Below are positions 8,202 to 15,356 of a stretch of 64,000 bases of DNA, in pieces. Origin of the DNA: CAYQTL01 sp964420405 (lineage in GTDB: Bacteria > Acidobacteriota > Thermoanaerobaculia > Thermoanaerobaculales > Sulfomarinibacteraceae); NCBI GenBank assembly GCA_964420405.1, contig CAYQTL010000014.1, forward strand, positions 1 through 64,000, given 5' to 3'. A model generated the notes under the pieces. The model had not been told where the DNA came from. It did not search any database and saw only the letters and a program-made list of their open reading frames with translations. Within the stretch, counting starts at the first letter, position 1, and every line of letters starts with the position of its first letter. The position numbers and the translations under genes were made by a program.

Positions 8202-9493
8202 CGGGAGGCCTCCAGGGGAGCAGTCGGGGAGAGAGGTGCGAGATCGCCGAGCAGCTCGTAGAGATCGACATGCGCTGCGAGGAGCTCGAGCCGAGTCTCG
8301 ATCGCCGAGGAGTGCGTGGCGTCGAGCCGGTCGAGCCCGTCGATGTAGGCGAGATACGTCAATGCGCCGAGCCGGAACTGCTCTGCCAGCGAGTGCTCCG
8401 CGTCGCTGGATGCGGCGAGGACGGCGTCCAGCCGACCCAGGCTCTTGCGGGCGCTTCGGGCGACGGTCACGGAGGACTCCAACCGGCTGGTGAGCTCCTC
8501 CTGGCGAGCCAGAGCGTCGAGGCGGGTCGCGCGGAGCGCTGCCTCGGCAGCGGCCCGAGCCTCCCGACCAGCCGTTCCGAGAGGCAACGGGACGCTCAGT
8601 CGCACGCCGAACGCGTCGAACGAGGGCTCGCCGCCGAGGGAAGGAACGTGCTCCCACTCGACATCCGCCTCTGGCCGCCCCCACGCCTCGCGCCGGCGAA
8701 TCTCGGCCCGGGCCTGCTCCAGCTCCACCGTGTGCTTGAGCACCCCCCAGCTCGTGGACCGCTGGAGCACGCCGAGGTCGGGAAGGTGGGCTGCATCCAC
8801 GGTGAGCTGGCTGGCGAGCGCGGCGAGATCACCGGCCTGGGGAGCAGCACAGCGATCGCCGCAGAGCAGCTCGAGCCGGCGATGGAGCCTCTCGAACCGC
8901 CGGCGCTCGGCGCTGCTCGCCGCCTCGGAGGCGGCGTGCTCGAGTCTGAGCTGGAGAAGGTCGGTGCCGGATACTTCGCCGACTTCGAAGCGCGTCTCCT
9001 GGATGCGGAGCGCCTCGTCGAGGCGGGACCGCCGACGCTCGACGAGCTCGAGCTGCTCGGTGGCGGCGCCGACGTCGATCCAGCGGCGAGCCGTCTCCGC
9101 GGCCACGGAGAGGGTCGAGGCGATGGCGGCAGTGCCCGCGTATCGGCCGGTGGCGTCGGCCACCGCACGCGCCTCGTCGAGCATCCACGGATACCGGAGT
9201 TCGTGCACGAGCCGGAGGTAGCTCGCCGAGTTCGGCTGATGGGAGAACCCGCCGCCGATGCCTTCCCGCTGCACCTCGAGGCTCGGCGCACCGACGGCCA
9301 GCTCCGAGCGGGTCCGGGCGGCGTCGGCGGTGATCCGCTCACGAGCCGCGGCCAGGAGGGGCGCCTTCTCGACCGCGGCGCTTACGCTGGCTCCAAGCCG
9401 TTGCAGCGCACCGTCGGAGGAGCCGGCGGCAGCGCCATCCGCGATGGAGGTAGCGAGGAGCAGGAGCGACAGTAGTCGTTGCACTCGGGGCAC
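8198..9493 (-). CDS. Outer-membrane channel of the metal efflux system (TolC/CzcC family)
   Basis: A 431-residue outer-membrane efflux protein and the first gene of the operon. The chosen GTG (VPRVQRLLSLLLLA) has GAGGAGGG just upstream and begins a signal peptide ending near GAAAG. The body contains the two repeated OEP helical segments (RYAGTAAIASTLSVAAETARRW; EQFRLGALTYLAYIDGLDRL) and the conserved motif RLSVPLPLG between them. The frame extends far upstream but without hydrophobic or family sequence, so a longer start is unlikely. It is followed by the adaptor and permease with no terminator, consistent with one transcript. Confidence 0.92.
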   Translation of the reverse strand: MPRVQRLLSLLLLATSIADGAAAGSSDGALQRLGASVSAAVEKAPLLAAARERITADAARTRSELAVGAPSLEVQREGIGGGFSHQPNSASYLRLVHELRYPWMLDEARAVADATGRYAGTAAIASTLSVAAETARRWIDVGAATEQLELVERRRSRLDEALRIQETRFEVGEVSGTDLLQLRLEHAASEAASSAERRRFERLHRRLELLCGDRCAAPQAGDLAALASQLTVDAAHLPDLGVLQRSTSWGVLKHTVELEQARAEIRRREAWGRPEADVEWEHVPSLGGEPSFDAFGVRLSVPLPLGTAGREARAAAEAALRATRLDALARQEELTSRLESSVTVARSARKSLGRLDAVLAASSDAEHSLAEQFRLGALTYLAYIDGLDRLDATHSSAIETRLELLAAHVDLYELLGDLAPLSPTAPLEASR

Positions 9494-9711
9494 GGAAGAG
9501 CCCTCCTCGGGTGGTTCGAGCCGCTCGGCGTCGCGAGCGCTCCGAGAAACTCGAATACAAGTACGTAAATTTCCATATGAACACGTGGCGATTTTTACAG
9601 TCCGCCTGCCGTCGGTCCCACGGCGCCGAGGACCGCGGAGGAACGCACCGCCGGCTCCGACACCGTTTCCCTCGTAGGAGCCCGCCAACCACGACATGTA
9701 CCGCTCTCCCG
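9494..9711. promoter_or_regulatory. AT-rich promoter region upstream of the efflux operon
   Basis: Bases about 9541-9601 are strikingly AT-rich against the local background and include CATATG and TACGTA palindromes and a TTTTTA run. This is the only plausible promoter for the minus-strand efflux/two-component operon. I looked for a sigma-54 -24/-12 element (GG-N10-GC) and did not find a convincing one. A weak -10-like TTGTAT is present on the minus strand, but no confident hexamer pair can be named. The rest of the spacer is ordinary GC-rich sequence. Confidence 0.5.
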
Positions 9712-10380
9712 TCAACCGCAGTCGACGAGGGTGGCGGGGGGGTACCGGCGGCGGAGCTTTCCGAGGGCACGGCCGGCCTCGTCGAGGTCGTCGAACGGGC
9801 CGACCCGGACCCGGTCGAGACCGTCGGGGCCCTCGACGACGACCACGGTCCAGCCTTCGTCCCGCAGGCGCTCGACGGCGCGGCGGGCGTTGGTCGGGTC
9901 GCCGAACGCTCCGACCTGGACCCAGGCGCACTCCGGCCGGGGCCCGCGCGACCGTGGCGGGTCGCGTCGGGCGGGTGTCTCCTCGAACCCCACCACCGTC
10001 ACCGTGACCGGCGCGACGCCGTCCACGTCGAGCCCGATCCGCCTCGCGGCCTCGTAGCTGAGGTCGATGATCCGGCCGCGCACGAACGGGCCGCGGTCGT
10101 TGATCCGGACCCGGACGTCGGCGCCGGTGTCCCGCCGCTCGACCCGTACCACGGTGCCGAACGGCAGGGTGCGGTGGGCGGCGGTGAGGCGGTGCATGTC
10201 GTAGACCTCGCCGGAGGCGGTCCGCCGGCCGTGGTACGGGTGGCCGTACCAGGAGGCGTCGCCGCGCTCCCGCTCGCCCCTGCTGGGCGGCTCGCTGCGC
10301 GGGGCCGGACCACGGTGGGCGCAGCCCGCGAGCAGGACGCCGGCGGCGAGCCCGAGGACGAGCGCCGCGCGGCCGCTCAC
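9712..10380 (-). CDS. rlpA: RlpA-family septal ring lipoprotein with SPOR domain
   Basis: A 222-residue lipoprotein. The signal ends in the lipobox LLAGC (Cys21). A double-psi beta-barrel follows (ASWYGHPYHGRRTASGE, LPFGTVVRV, RINDRGPFVRGRIIDLSY) with the active-site-like Asp of DRGPF, as in RlpA lytic transglycosylases that cut naked glycan strands. A C-terminal SPOR domain (WVQVGAFGDPTNARRAVERL) would direct it to denuded septal peptidoglycan. The GTG start overlaps the purB stop as GTGA. The pairing with purB is probably only operon economy. The fold assignment is firm; catalytic activity is inferred. Confidence 0.93.
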   Translation of the reverse strand: MSGRAALVLGLAAGVLLAGCAHRGPAPRSEPPSRGERERGDASWYGHPYHGRRTASGEVYDMHRLTAAHRTLPFGTVVRVERRDTGADVRVRINDRGPFVRGRIIDLSYEAARRIGLDVDGVAPVTVTVVGFEETPARRDPPRSRGPRPECAWVQVGAFGDPTNARRAVERLRDEGWTVVVVEGPDGLDRVRVGPFDDLDEAGRALGKLRRRYPPATLVDCG

Positions 10381-11819
10381 ACCTCGAGGTCCTCGGCCGC
10401 CGGCAGCCGTCCGGCCTCCTCCAGCAGCGGCGCGACGTGCTCGGCGAGGTACTCCCGGACCTGCTGCGGCGCCCGCCCGACGAACCGCGCCGGGTCCAGC
10501 AGCGCCTCCAGCTCCGCCCGGTCGAGGGGCACCTCCGGGTCGTCGCCGACCAGCTCGAGGAACGGGTTCGGGCGGCCCTCCTCGAGCACCGCCGCGGCGG
10601 CGGTGCGGGCGTGGACCCGCAGCCGCTCGTGCAGCGCCTGGCGGTCGCCGCCCCGCCGGACCGCCTCCATCAGCACCGCCTCGGACGCCAGGAACGGCAG
10701 CTCCTCGTCGAGGTTGCGGCGCACCATCGCCGGCAGCACCAGGAGCCCGTCGGCGACATTGTGCAGCACCCGCAGGATGGCGTCGGCGGTGAGGAACGCC
10801 TCCGGCAGCGCCAGGCGGCGGTTGGCGGAGTCGTCCAGCGTCCGCTCGAGCCACTGGCCCGCGGCGGTGTGGGCCGGGTTGGCGGCCATCACCATCAGCC
10901 AGCGGGCGAGGGCCCCGACCCGCTCGGAGCGCATCGGGTTGGCCTTGTACGGCATCGCGGAGGAGCCCACCTGGCCCTCCGCGAGCGGCTCGCGCAGCTC
11001 CTTCAGGCGCGCCAGGATCCGGATGTCGCCGGTCATCTTGGCGGCCGACTGGCCGATCCCGGAGAGCACGTCGAGCACGAACGCGTCGACCTTGCGCGGG
11101 TAGGTCTGGCCGGTGACGGGGTAGGTGGCGTCGAAGCCCAGCTTCGCGGCGATCCGGCGGTCGAGCTCGCGGACCTTGGAGTGGTCGCCGTCGAACAGCT
11201 CGAGGAAGGTGGCCTGGGTGCCGGTGGTGCCCTTGGCGCCACGCAGGGCGAGGCGCGAGCGCTCGAACCGGAGCCGCTCGAGGTCGAGCACCAGGTCCTG
11301 CAGCCACAGGCAGGCCCGCTTGCCGACGGTGGTGGGCTGGGCCGGCTGGAGGTGGGTCTGGCCGAGGGTAGGCGTGTCGGCCCAGCGGACGGCGAACGCC
11401 GCCAGGGCGTCGACCACCGCCAGCAGCCGCCGCTCGACGAGGTCGAGGGCGTCGCGGGTGATCAGCAGCTCGGCGTTGTCGCCGACGTAGCACGAGGTCG
11501 CGCCCAGGTGCAGGTAGGGCCGCGCCGCCGGCGCCCGGTCGGCTAACGCGTGGAGGTGGGCCATCACGTCGTGGCGGGTGCGGCGCTCAATCTCGGCGAC
11601 CCGCTCGAGGTCGCCGGCGGTGACCTCGAGGGCGGCGCGTATCTCCGCGAGCGCCTCCTCGGGGATGTCGAGGCCCAGCTCGCGCTGGGTCTCGGCGAGC
11701 ACCAGCCACATCCGGCGCCACAGGCCGTACCGGTGGCCCGGTGAGAACAGCCGCAGCATCTTCGGCGAGGCGTAGCGTCCCGCCAGGGGGTGGTCGAAGC
11801 CGTCGAGGGTCGCGGGCAT
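10377..11819 (-). CDS. purB: Adenylosuccinate lyase
   Basis: A 480-residue enzyme of purine synthesis that releases fumarate from SAICAR and from adenylosuccinate. The fumarase/aspartase signature SSAMPYKANPMRSERV (around residue 290), GATSCYVGDNAEL and the histidine-bearing GQTHLQPAQPT segment are present. At 480 residues it is longer than typical 430-456-residue bacterial PurB and closer in length to the eukaryotic-type form. A GGAGG precedes the ATG, and a TATACT -10-like element lies at 11836-11841 on this strand, suggesting a short leader. The divergent neighbour starts 74 bases away. Confidence 0.96.
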   Translation of the reverse strand: MPATLDGFDHPLAGRYASPKMLRLFSPGHRYGLWRRMWLVLAETQRELGLDIPEEALAEIRAALEVTAGDLERVAEIERRTRHDVMAHLHALADRAPAARPYLHLGATSCYVGDNAELLITRDALDLVERRLLAVVDALAAFAVRWADTPTLGQTHLQPAQPTTVGKRACLWLQDLVLDLERLRFERSRLALRGAKGTTGTQATFLELFDGDHSKVRELDRRIAAKLGFDATYPVTGQTYPRKVDAFVLDVLSGIGQSAAKMTGDIRILARLKELREPLAEGQVGSSAMPYKANPMRSERVGALARWLMVMAANPAHTAAGQWLERTLDDSANRRLALPEAFLTADAILRVLHNVADGLLVLPAMVRRNLDEELPFLASEAVLMEAVRRGGDRQALHERLRVHARTAAAAVLEEGRPNPFLELVGDDPEVPLDRAELEALLDPARFVGRAPQQVREYLAEHVAPLLEEAGRLPAAEDLEV

Positions 11820-11893
11820 GGGGCCTCCGACGGCCAGTATAGAGCCCGACGACGGCCGCCGCGGACCCGCCGGCCGGGATAAGATCGGGCGCG

Positions 11894-13426
11894 ATGGATC
11901 GGCGCGACATGCTGCGGCTGACGGCGGCGGCCGGCCTCGGCGCCGCGGCCGGGCCGTTCGTCGTGGGCTGCCGCCGGACCGTCGCCCCGCGGCCGCGGCT
12001 GGTGCTGCTGCTGGCGACCTGCACCCTCAACCGGAGGTACCTGCAGCCGTACGACCCCACCGTCGGGTTCACGCCGCGGATCGCGGGCTTCGCCCGGCAG
12101 GGGGCGGTCCTCGACCGCCTCTGGACCGAGGCCGGCCAGTCCGGCGTCGCGTTCGCGTCGATCGTCACCGGCACCCACGCCGACCGCCACGGCGTGTTCG
12201 ACCATCCGACCGCCATCCAGGGCGACGTGCCGACGCTGACGGGCACCTTCGCGGCCGCCGGCTGGGACGTGTACCACTTCGACGGCCATGCCATGGCGGC
12301 CGCCGACCTCGGGTTCGCGCCGGGCGTCCCGCCCGCCCACCACCGGACCGCGCCGCTGACCGCGGAGGATCCGCTCCTCGGCGAGCTGCTCGGCGGGCTC
12401 GCGCGGGTCCGGGGCCGTCGCGCCCTGGTCCAGGCGAGCTTCACCGCGACCCACATGCGCTACACCATCAACCCGCGGTTCTTCGCCGACGCCGACCGCT
12501 CGCCCGACACCCTGCCCGGTGAGTTCACGCGCCTCGGCCTCGATCGCCGGGAGTTCCTCCGTCACCGCGAGCGGTTCCTCGCCGCTCCGACCTTCGACCT
12601 CGTGACGCGGTTCGACGAGGTGGCGGACGGCTGGGGGATGGACGCCGCCGAGCGACGCCGCTTCCTGGCCGCGGGCGAGTACCTCTACTGCTGCGCGGTC
12701 CACCGGTTCGACGCGATCTTCGGCGGTGTGCTGGACCGGATCGAGGCCGCCGGGCTCGCCGACGAGGCGCTCGTGGTGCTCACCGCCGACCATGGCGAGA
12801 CCCTCTCCCGGCCGGGCTCCCGGTTCGTGTTCTCCCACGGCTACCAGCTGGCGCCGGAGGTGATCGGCGTCCCGGCGGTGGTGCGCGGGCCCGGCATCGT
12901 CGCCGGCCGCGTTCCGCAGGTGACCCGCACCACCGACCTGCTGCCGACGCTGGCGGGCCTCGCCGGCCTGCCGCCGCCCGTGCCGGCGTCCGACGGGGTC
13001 GACCTGTCCGCGGCGTTTCGTGGTGTCGCCCCCGCTCCCAGCCGCCCGGCGTTCGCCCACACCGCCCTGGTGCAGCCGGCGATCCTGGCCAGCCCGGCGT
13101 TCGAGGGCAGCGCCCTCCAGGAGCTGTTCCCGCGGCGCGACCCGGAGCTGATGTGGGTCGCGCGGCGCGACGGCGACCGGGTCGTCAAGTGGATCGCCGA
13201 GGACCCGGCGGCGGGCGTCTTCCGGCCGCTCGCGTTCCGGCACGAGCGCGACCCGTACGAGCTCGAGGACGTGTTCGACGAGGCCCGGGACGGCGCGGCG
13301 CTGGACGAGCTCCTCGAGTACAAGCGTCGCCTGGTCGCCCGCGCCGTCGAGCGGATCGGGGACCGCGGGCCCCTCGACGAGGCCGAGACCGAGCGCCGCC
13401 TCCGCGCACTCGGCTATCTGCGGTAG
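11894..13426 (+). CDS. Tat-exported sulfatase-fold lipoprotein with altered active site
   Basis: A 510-residue alkaline phosphatase superfamily protein. The N-terminus combines a twin-arginine motif (DRRDMLRLTAA) with a lipobox-like FVVGC (Cys26), so it looks like a Tat-exported lipoprotein. The fold is shown by ASIVTGTHADRHGV (88-101) and by TADHGETLSRPG (about residue 300) with FSHGY downstream. The first metal-ligand Asp of the family (VDTLR in relatives) is replaced in TCTLN (Cys43). The nucleophile segment C/S-x-P-x-R reads SGVAF (83-87), keeping Ser but losing Pro and Arg. It may be a pseudoenzyme or a divergent phospho/sulfo-transferase. A TAAGAT box eight bases before the ATG, and no Shine-Dalgarno, hint at a leaderless transcript. 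Confidence 0.85.
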   Translation: MDRRDMLRLTAAAGLGAAAGPFVVGCRRTVAPRPRLVLLLATCTLNRRYLQPYDPTVGFTPRIAGFARQGAVLDRLWTEAGQSGVAFASIVTGTHADRHGVFDHPTAIQGDVPTLTGTFAAAGWDVYHFDGHAMAAADLGFAPGVPPAHHRTAPLTAEDPLLGELLGGLARVRGRRALVQASFTATHMRYTINPRFFADADRSPDTLPGEFTRLGLDRREFLRHRERFLAAPTFDLVTRFDEVADGWGMDAAERRRFLAAGEYLYCCAVHRFDAIFGGVLDRIEAAGLADEALVVLTADHGETLSRPGSRFVFSHGYQLAPEVIGVPAVVRGPGIVAGRVPQVTRTTDLLPTLAGLAGLPPPVPASDGVDLSAAFRGVAPAPSRPAFAHTALVQPAILASPAFEGSALQELFPRRDPELMWVARRDGDRVVKWIAEDPAAGVFRPLAFRHERDPYELEDVFDEARDGAALDELLEYKRRLVARAVERIGDRGPLDEAETERRLRALGYLR

Positions 13427-13497
13427 GCCGTCCCGCGGCCCGGCTCGCGCGAGCTGGACGTGACCTCAGGATGATACCGGGGTCCCTGCCGGCGCGG

Positions 13498-13617
13498 TCA
13501 CCAGAGCGTGCGGACCGGGTAGCGGGCGAGGTCAGGATCCGCCGTGAGGATGGTCATCGCCGCGGCCATCGCCTGACCGACGAGCATCCGGTGGAACGGG
13601 TCGCGGTGGCGATGTCC
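13498..13617 (-). pseudogene. VapC-type PIN-domain toxin, 3' fragment
   Basis: On the minus strand, the last 39 or so codons before a TGA encode HRDPFHRMLVGQAM, TILTADPDLARY and a terminal LW. This is the C-terminal third of a VapC PIN-domain ribonuclease, with the conserved HRDPFDRM and TAD motifs. Upstream of HRHRDPF the homology stops abruptly, at the REP-like element that begins near 13621. The N-terminal two thirds, with the first catalytic Asp, and any VapB antitoxin are absent from the window. It is a decayed remnant rather than an active toxin. Confidence 0.75.
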
Positions 13618-13620
13618 CGG

Positions 13621-13777
13621 AGCGCCGGCTTCCAGCCGGCAGGCGACGTCGGAGCCTGGAGGTCCCGACCTGCGGAAGCCCGTATCGGCCTGCGAAGCAT
13701 GCCACCTGGAAGGTGGCGCTACGGGTCGCGTCGGCGACTCGTCGTGCCGGCATTTCGTCGCGCCGGCTTCCAGCCGG
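13621..13777. repeat. REP-like palindromic repeats (three stem-loops)
   Basis: Three stem-loops of 7 bp around a TCC or GGA triloop: GCCGGCT-TCC-AGCCGGC at 13624-13640 and again at 13761-13777, and the inverted-orientation form GCCACCT-GGA-AGGTGGC at 13701-13717. The last is preceded by GGCCTGCGAAGC, which also precedes the corresponding stem at 53089. Stem sequences differ between copies but always stay self-complementary. The arrangement resembles paired REP/BIME elements. No REP-associated transposase gene is in the window. Confidence 0.7.
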
Positions 13778-13813
13778 CACGCCGAGGTCCCGGCTGCGGT
13801 GTGCTCGCGGGCG

Positions 13814-13904
13814 GCGGGAATCGGGCGGTGGGGAGCAGGGGTCGGGAAGCGGGAGTCGGGCGGCGGGTGGCGGGAGTTCGGGTTCGGGAGTCGGGTCGGG
13901 GGTG
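13814..13904 (+). repeat. G-rich tract with quadruplex potential
   Basis: More than a dozen runs of three to five G, separated by one to six bases, lie on the plus strand about 200 bases before arcA. The pattern GCGGGA / TCGGG / GGGAGTCGGG looks like a degenerate form of the CGG-anchored hexamers seen elsewhere. It would be able to form intramolecular G-quadruplexes in single-stranded DNA or RNA. No gene is present. Confidence 0.55.
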
Positions 13905-14083
13905 GCGGAGCCGGCGGGCGGTGGCCGTCGGGGATGGGGATCGGATCCGCGACACCCCGGACGCTGTCGCTGGCGCTGTCACCTGACGCCGACGCTGCTC
14001 CTGCCTCTGCAACGGTACGGACGCGGGCACGGGCGCGGACGCGGGGTCGGATGAGCTACTGTGCAGCGGATGAGGGGGGAGTG

Positions 14084-15352
14084 ATGCTCCACGTGACGTC
14101 GGAGATCGGGCGGCTGCGGACGGTGCTGGTGCACGAGCCGGGGCCGGAGGTGGACCGGATGGTGCCGCCGATGATGGAGGAGCTGCTGTTCGACGACATC
14201 CTGTTCGGGGACAGGGCGCGCGAGGAGCACCGGCGCTTCCGCCGCCTGCTGCAGCTGCTCGGCGTCGAGGTGCTCGAGGCCCGGGAGCTGCTGGAGGAGA
14301 CCCTCGAGCTCGAACCCGCGCGGGAGTGGCTCGTGGGTCTGCTCTCCCCGGACCTGTCGCCTGCGCTGCGGCGGCGCGCGACGGAGGTCGACGCCGGTGA
14401 CCTCGCCTCGCTCCTCGTGGAGGGCGCGCTGCGTGACGGCGAGGGCGGGATGGAGATCGCGGACCTGTTCGAGCTGACGCCGCTGCCGAACTGGTGCTTC
14501 CAGCGCGATCCGCAGGTGGTGCTCGGCGGCGGCGTGCTGCTGTCGGCGATGGCGACCGAGGCGCGCTGGCGCGAGGGGCTGCTGGCGCGGTGCCTGTTCC
14601 GCTTCCATCCGCGGCTCGCCGGCGCCGAGGTGTGGCTCGACCCCCTGCTGCCGTCCTCCGACCGGACCGGCCTGGCCGGGTTCCACCGGCCGCGCCTCGA
14701 AGGTGGCGACGTGCTGGTGCTGTCGCCGGAGGTGGTGGCCCTCGGAGTGTCCGAGCGGAGCAACGCCGTCGCCTCGGAGGTCGTCGCGCAGGCGTTGGCG
14801 CGGCGCGACGGTGGGCCGCGCTGGCTGGAGATCGTCCGGCTTCCCCGCCGCCGCGCCTACATGCACCTCGATACCGTGTTCACCCAGGCCGATGTCGACG
14901 CCGCACTCGTGTTTCCGCCGGTGATCGAGGCCGCCGGCAGCGAGACCGCCGAGGTGTGGGAGGTCGACCTGCACGCCGACGACAGGACGCCGCGCTCGCG
15001 GGGGGACCTGCTCGGCGCACTGGCCGCCCGTGGCCTCGAGCTCGAGCCGATTCCGTGCGGCGGCCGCGACCCGGTCACGCAGCAGCGGGAGCAGTGGACG
15101 GACGGCGCCAACACCCTCGCCCTCGCCCCCGGCGTGGTCGTGCTGTACGACCGCAACGTCGCGACCGCCGACGAGCTCGACCGGCGCGGGTTCGAGATCG
15201 TCGACGCCGAGGACGTGCTGCTCGGCCGCGCCGAGGTGTCGCTCGACGCGCGCCGCCGGGTGTGCCTGATGCTGTCCAGCCACGAGGTGTCGCGCGCCCG
15301 TGGCGGGCCCCACTGTCTGACCCACCCGCTGGTGCGGGACGACTCCACGTGA
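14084..15352 (+). CDS. arcA: Arginine deiminase
   Basis: A 422-residue enzyme that hydrolyses L-arginine to citrulline and ammonia. Family motifs are all visible: EIGRLRTVLVHEPGPEVDR at the start, PLPNWCFQRDP, EGGDVLVLS, YMHLDTVFT (catalytic His and Asp), and the C-terminal PHCLTHPLVRDD with nucleophile Cys411. The Cys that follows in HCMTC of Pseudomonas ArcA is His here, but the catalytic Cys is kept. The ATG has GGGGGGAG just upstream. Carbamate kinase lies 4.5 kb away on the other strand and no ornithine carbamoyltransferase is in the window, so a full ADI pathway cannot be claimed. The next gene follows after four bases. Confidence 0.95.
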   Translation: MLHVTSEIGRLRTVLVHEPGPEVDRMVPPMMEELLFDDILFGDRAREEHRRFRRLLQLLGVEVLEARELLEETLELEPAREWLVGLLSPDLSPALRRRATEVDAGDLASLLVEGALRDGEGGMEIADLFELTPLPNWCFQRDPQVVLGGGVLLSAMATEARWREGLLARCLFRFHPRLAGAEVWLDPLLPSSDRTGLAGFHRPRLEGGDVLVLSPEVVALGVSERSNAVASEVVAQALARRDGGPRWLEIVRLPRRRAYMHLDTVFTQADVDAALVFPPVIEAAGSETAEVWEVDLHADDRTPRSRGDLLGALAARGLELEPIPCGGRDPVTQQREQWTDGANTLALAPGVVVLYDRNVATADELDRRGFEIVDAEDVLLGRAEVSLDARRRVCLMLSSHEVSRARGGPHCLTHPLVRDDST

Positions 15353-15356
15353 CGCG

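Larger units (their letters stand above)
13427..14083. other. Long spacer with vapC remnant, REP-like hairpins and G-rich tracts
   Basis: This 657-base spacer holds no intact gene. In order it contains a vapC 3' fragment (13498-13617, minus), three REP-like stem-loops (13624-13640, 13701-13717, 13761-13777), a stretch of closely spaced runs of three or more G (about 13814-13904), a short GCTGTC-type cluster (about 13971-14010) and a degenerate CGGACG/CGGGCA hexamer run (about 14018-14050) that ends just before the arcA leader. Confidence 0.75.

Noticed and set aside
9541..9601. Sigma-54 promoter for the efflux operon
   Set aside because: I looked for GG-N10-GC on the minus strand in the AT-rich patch and found no acceptable match, so only a general promoter region is called.
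13498..13617. Active VapBC toxin-antitoxin pair
   Set aside because: The N-terminal catalytic part of VapC and a VapB gene are missing.
13621..13777. Insertion sequence at the vapC break
   Set aside because: No transposase gene, no long terminal inverted repeats and no target duplication seen; short paired stem-loops fit a REP-like element better.
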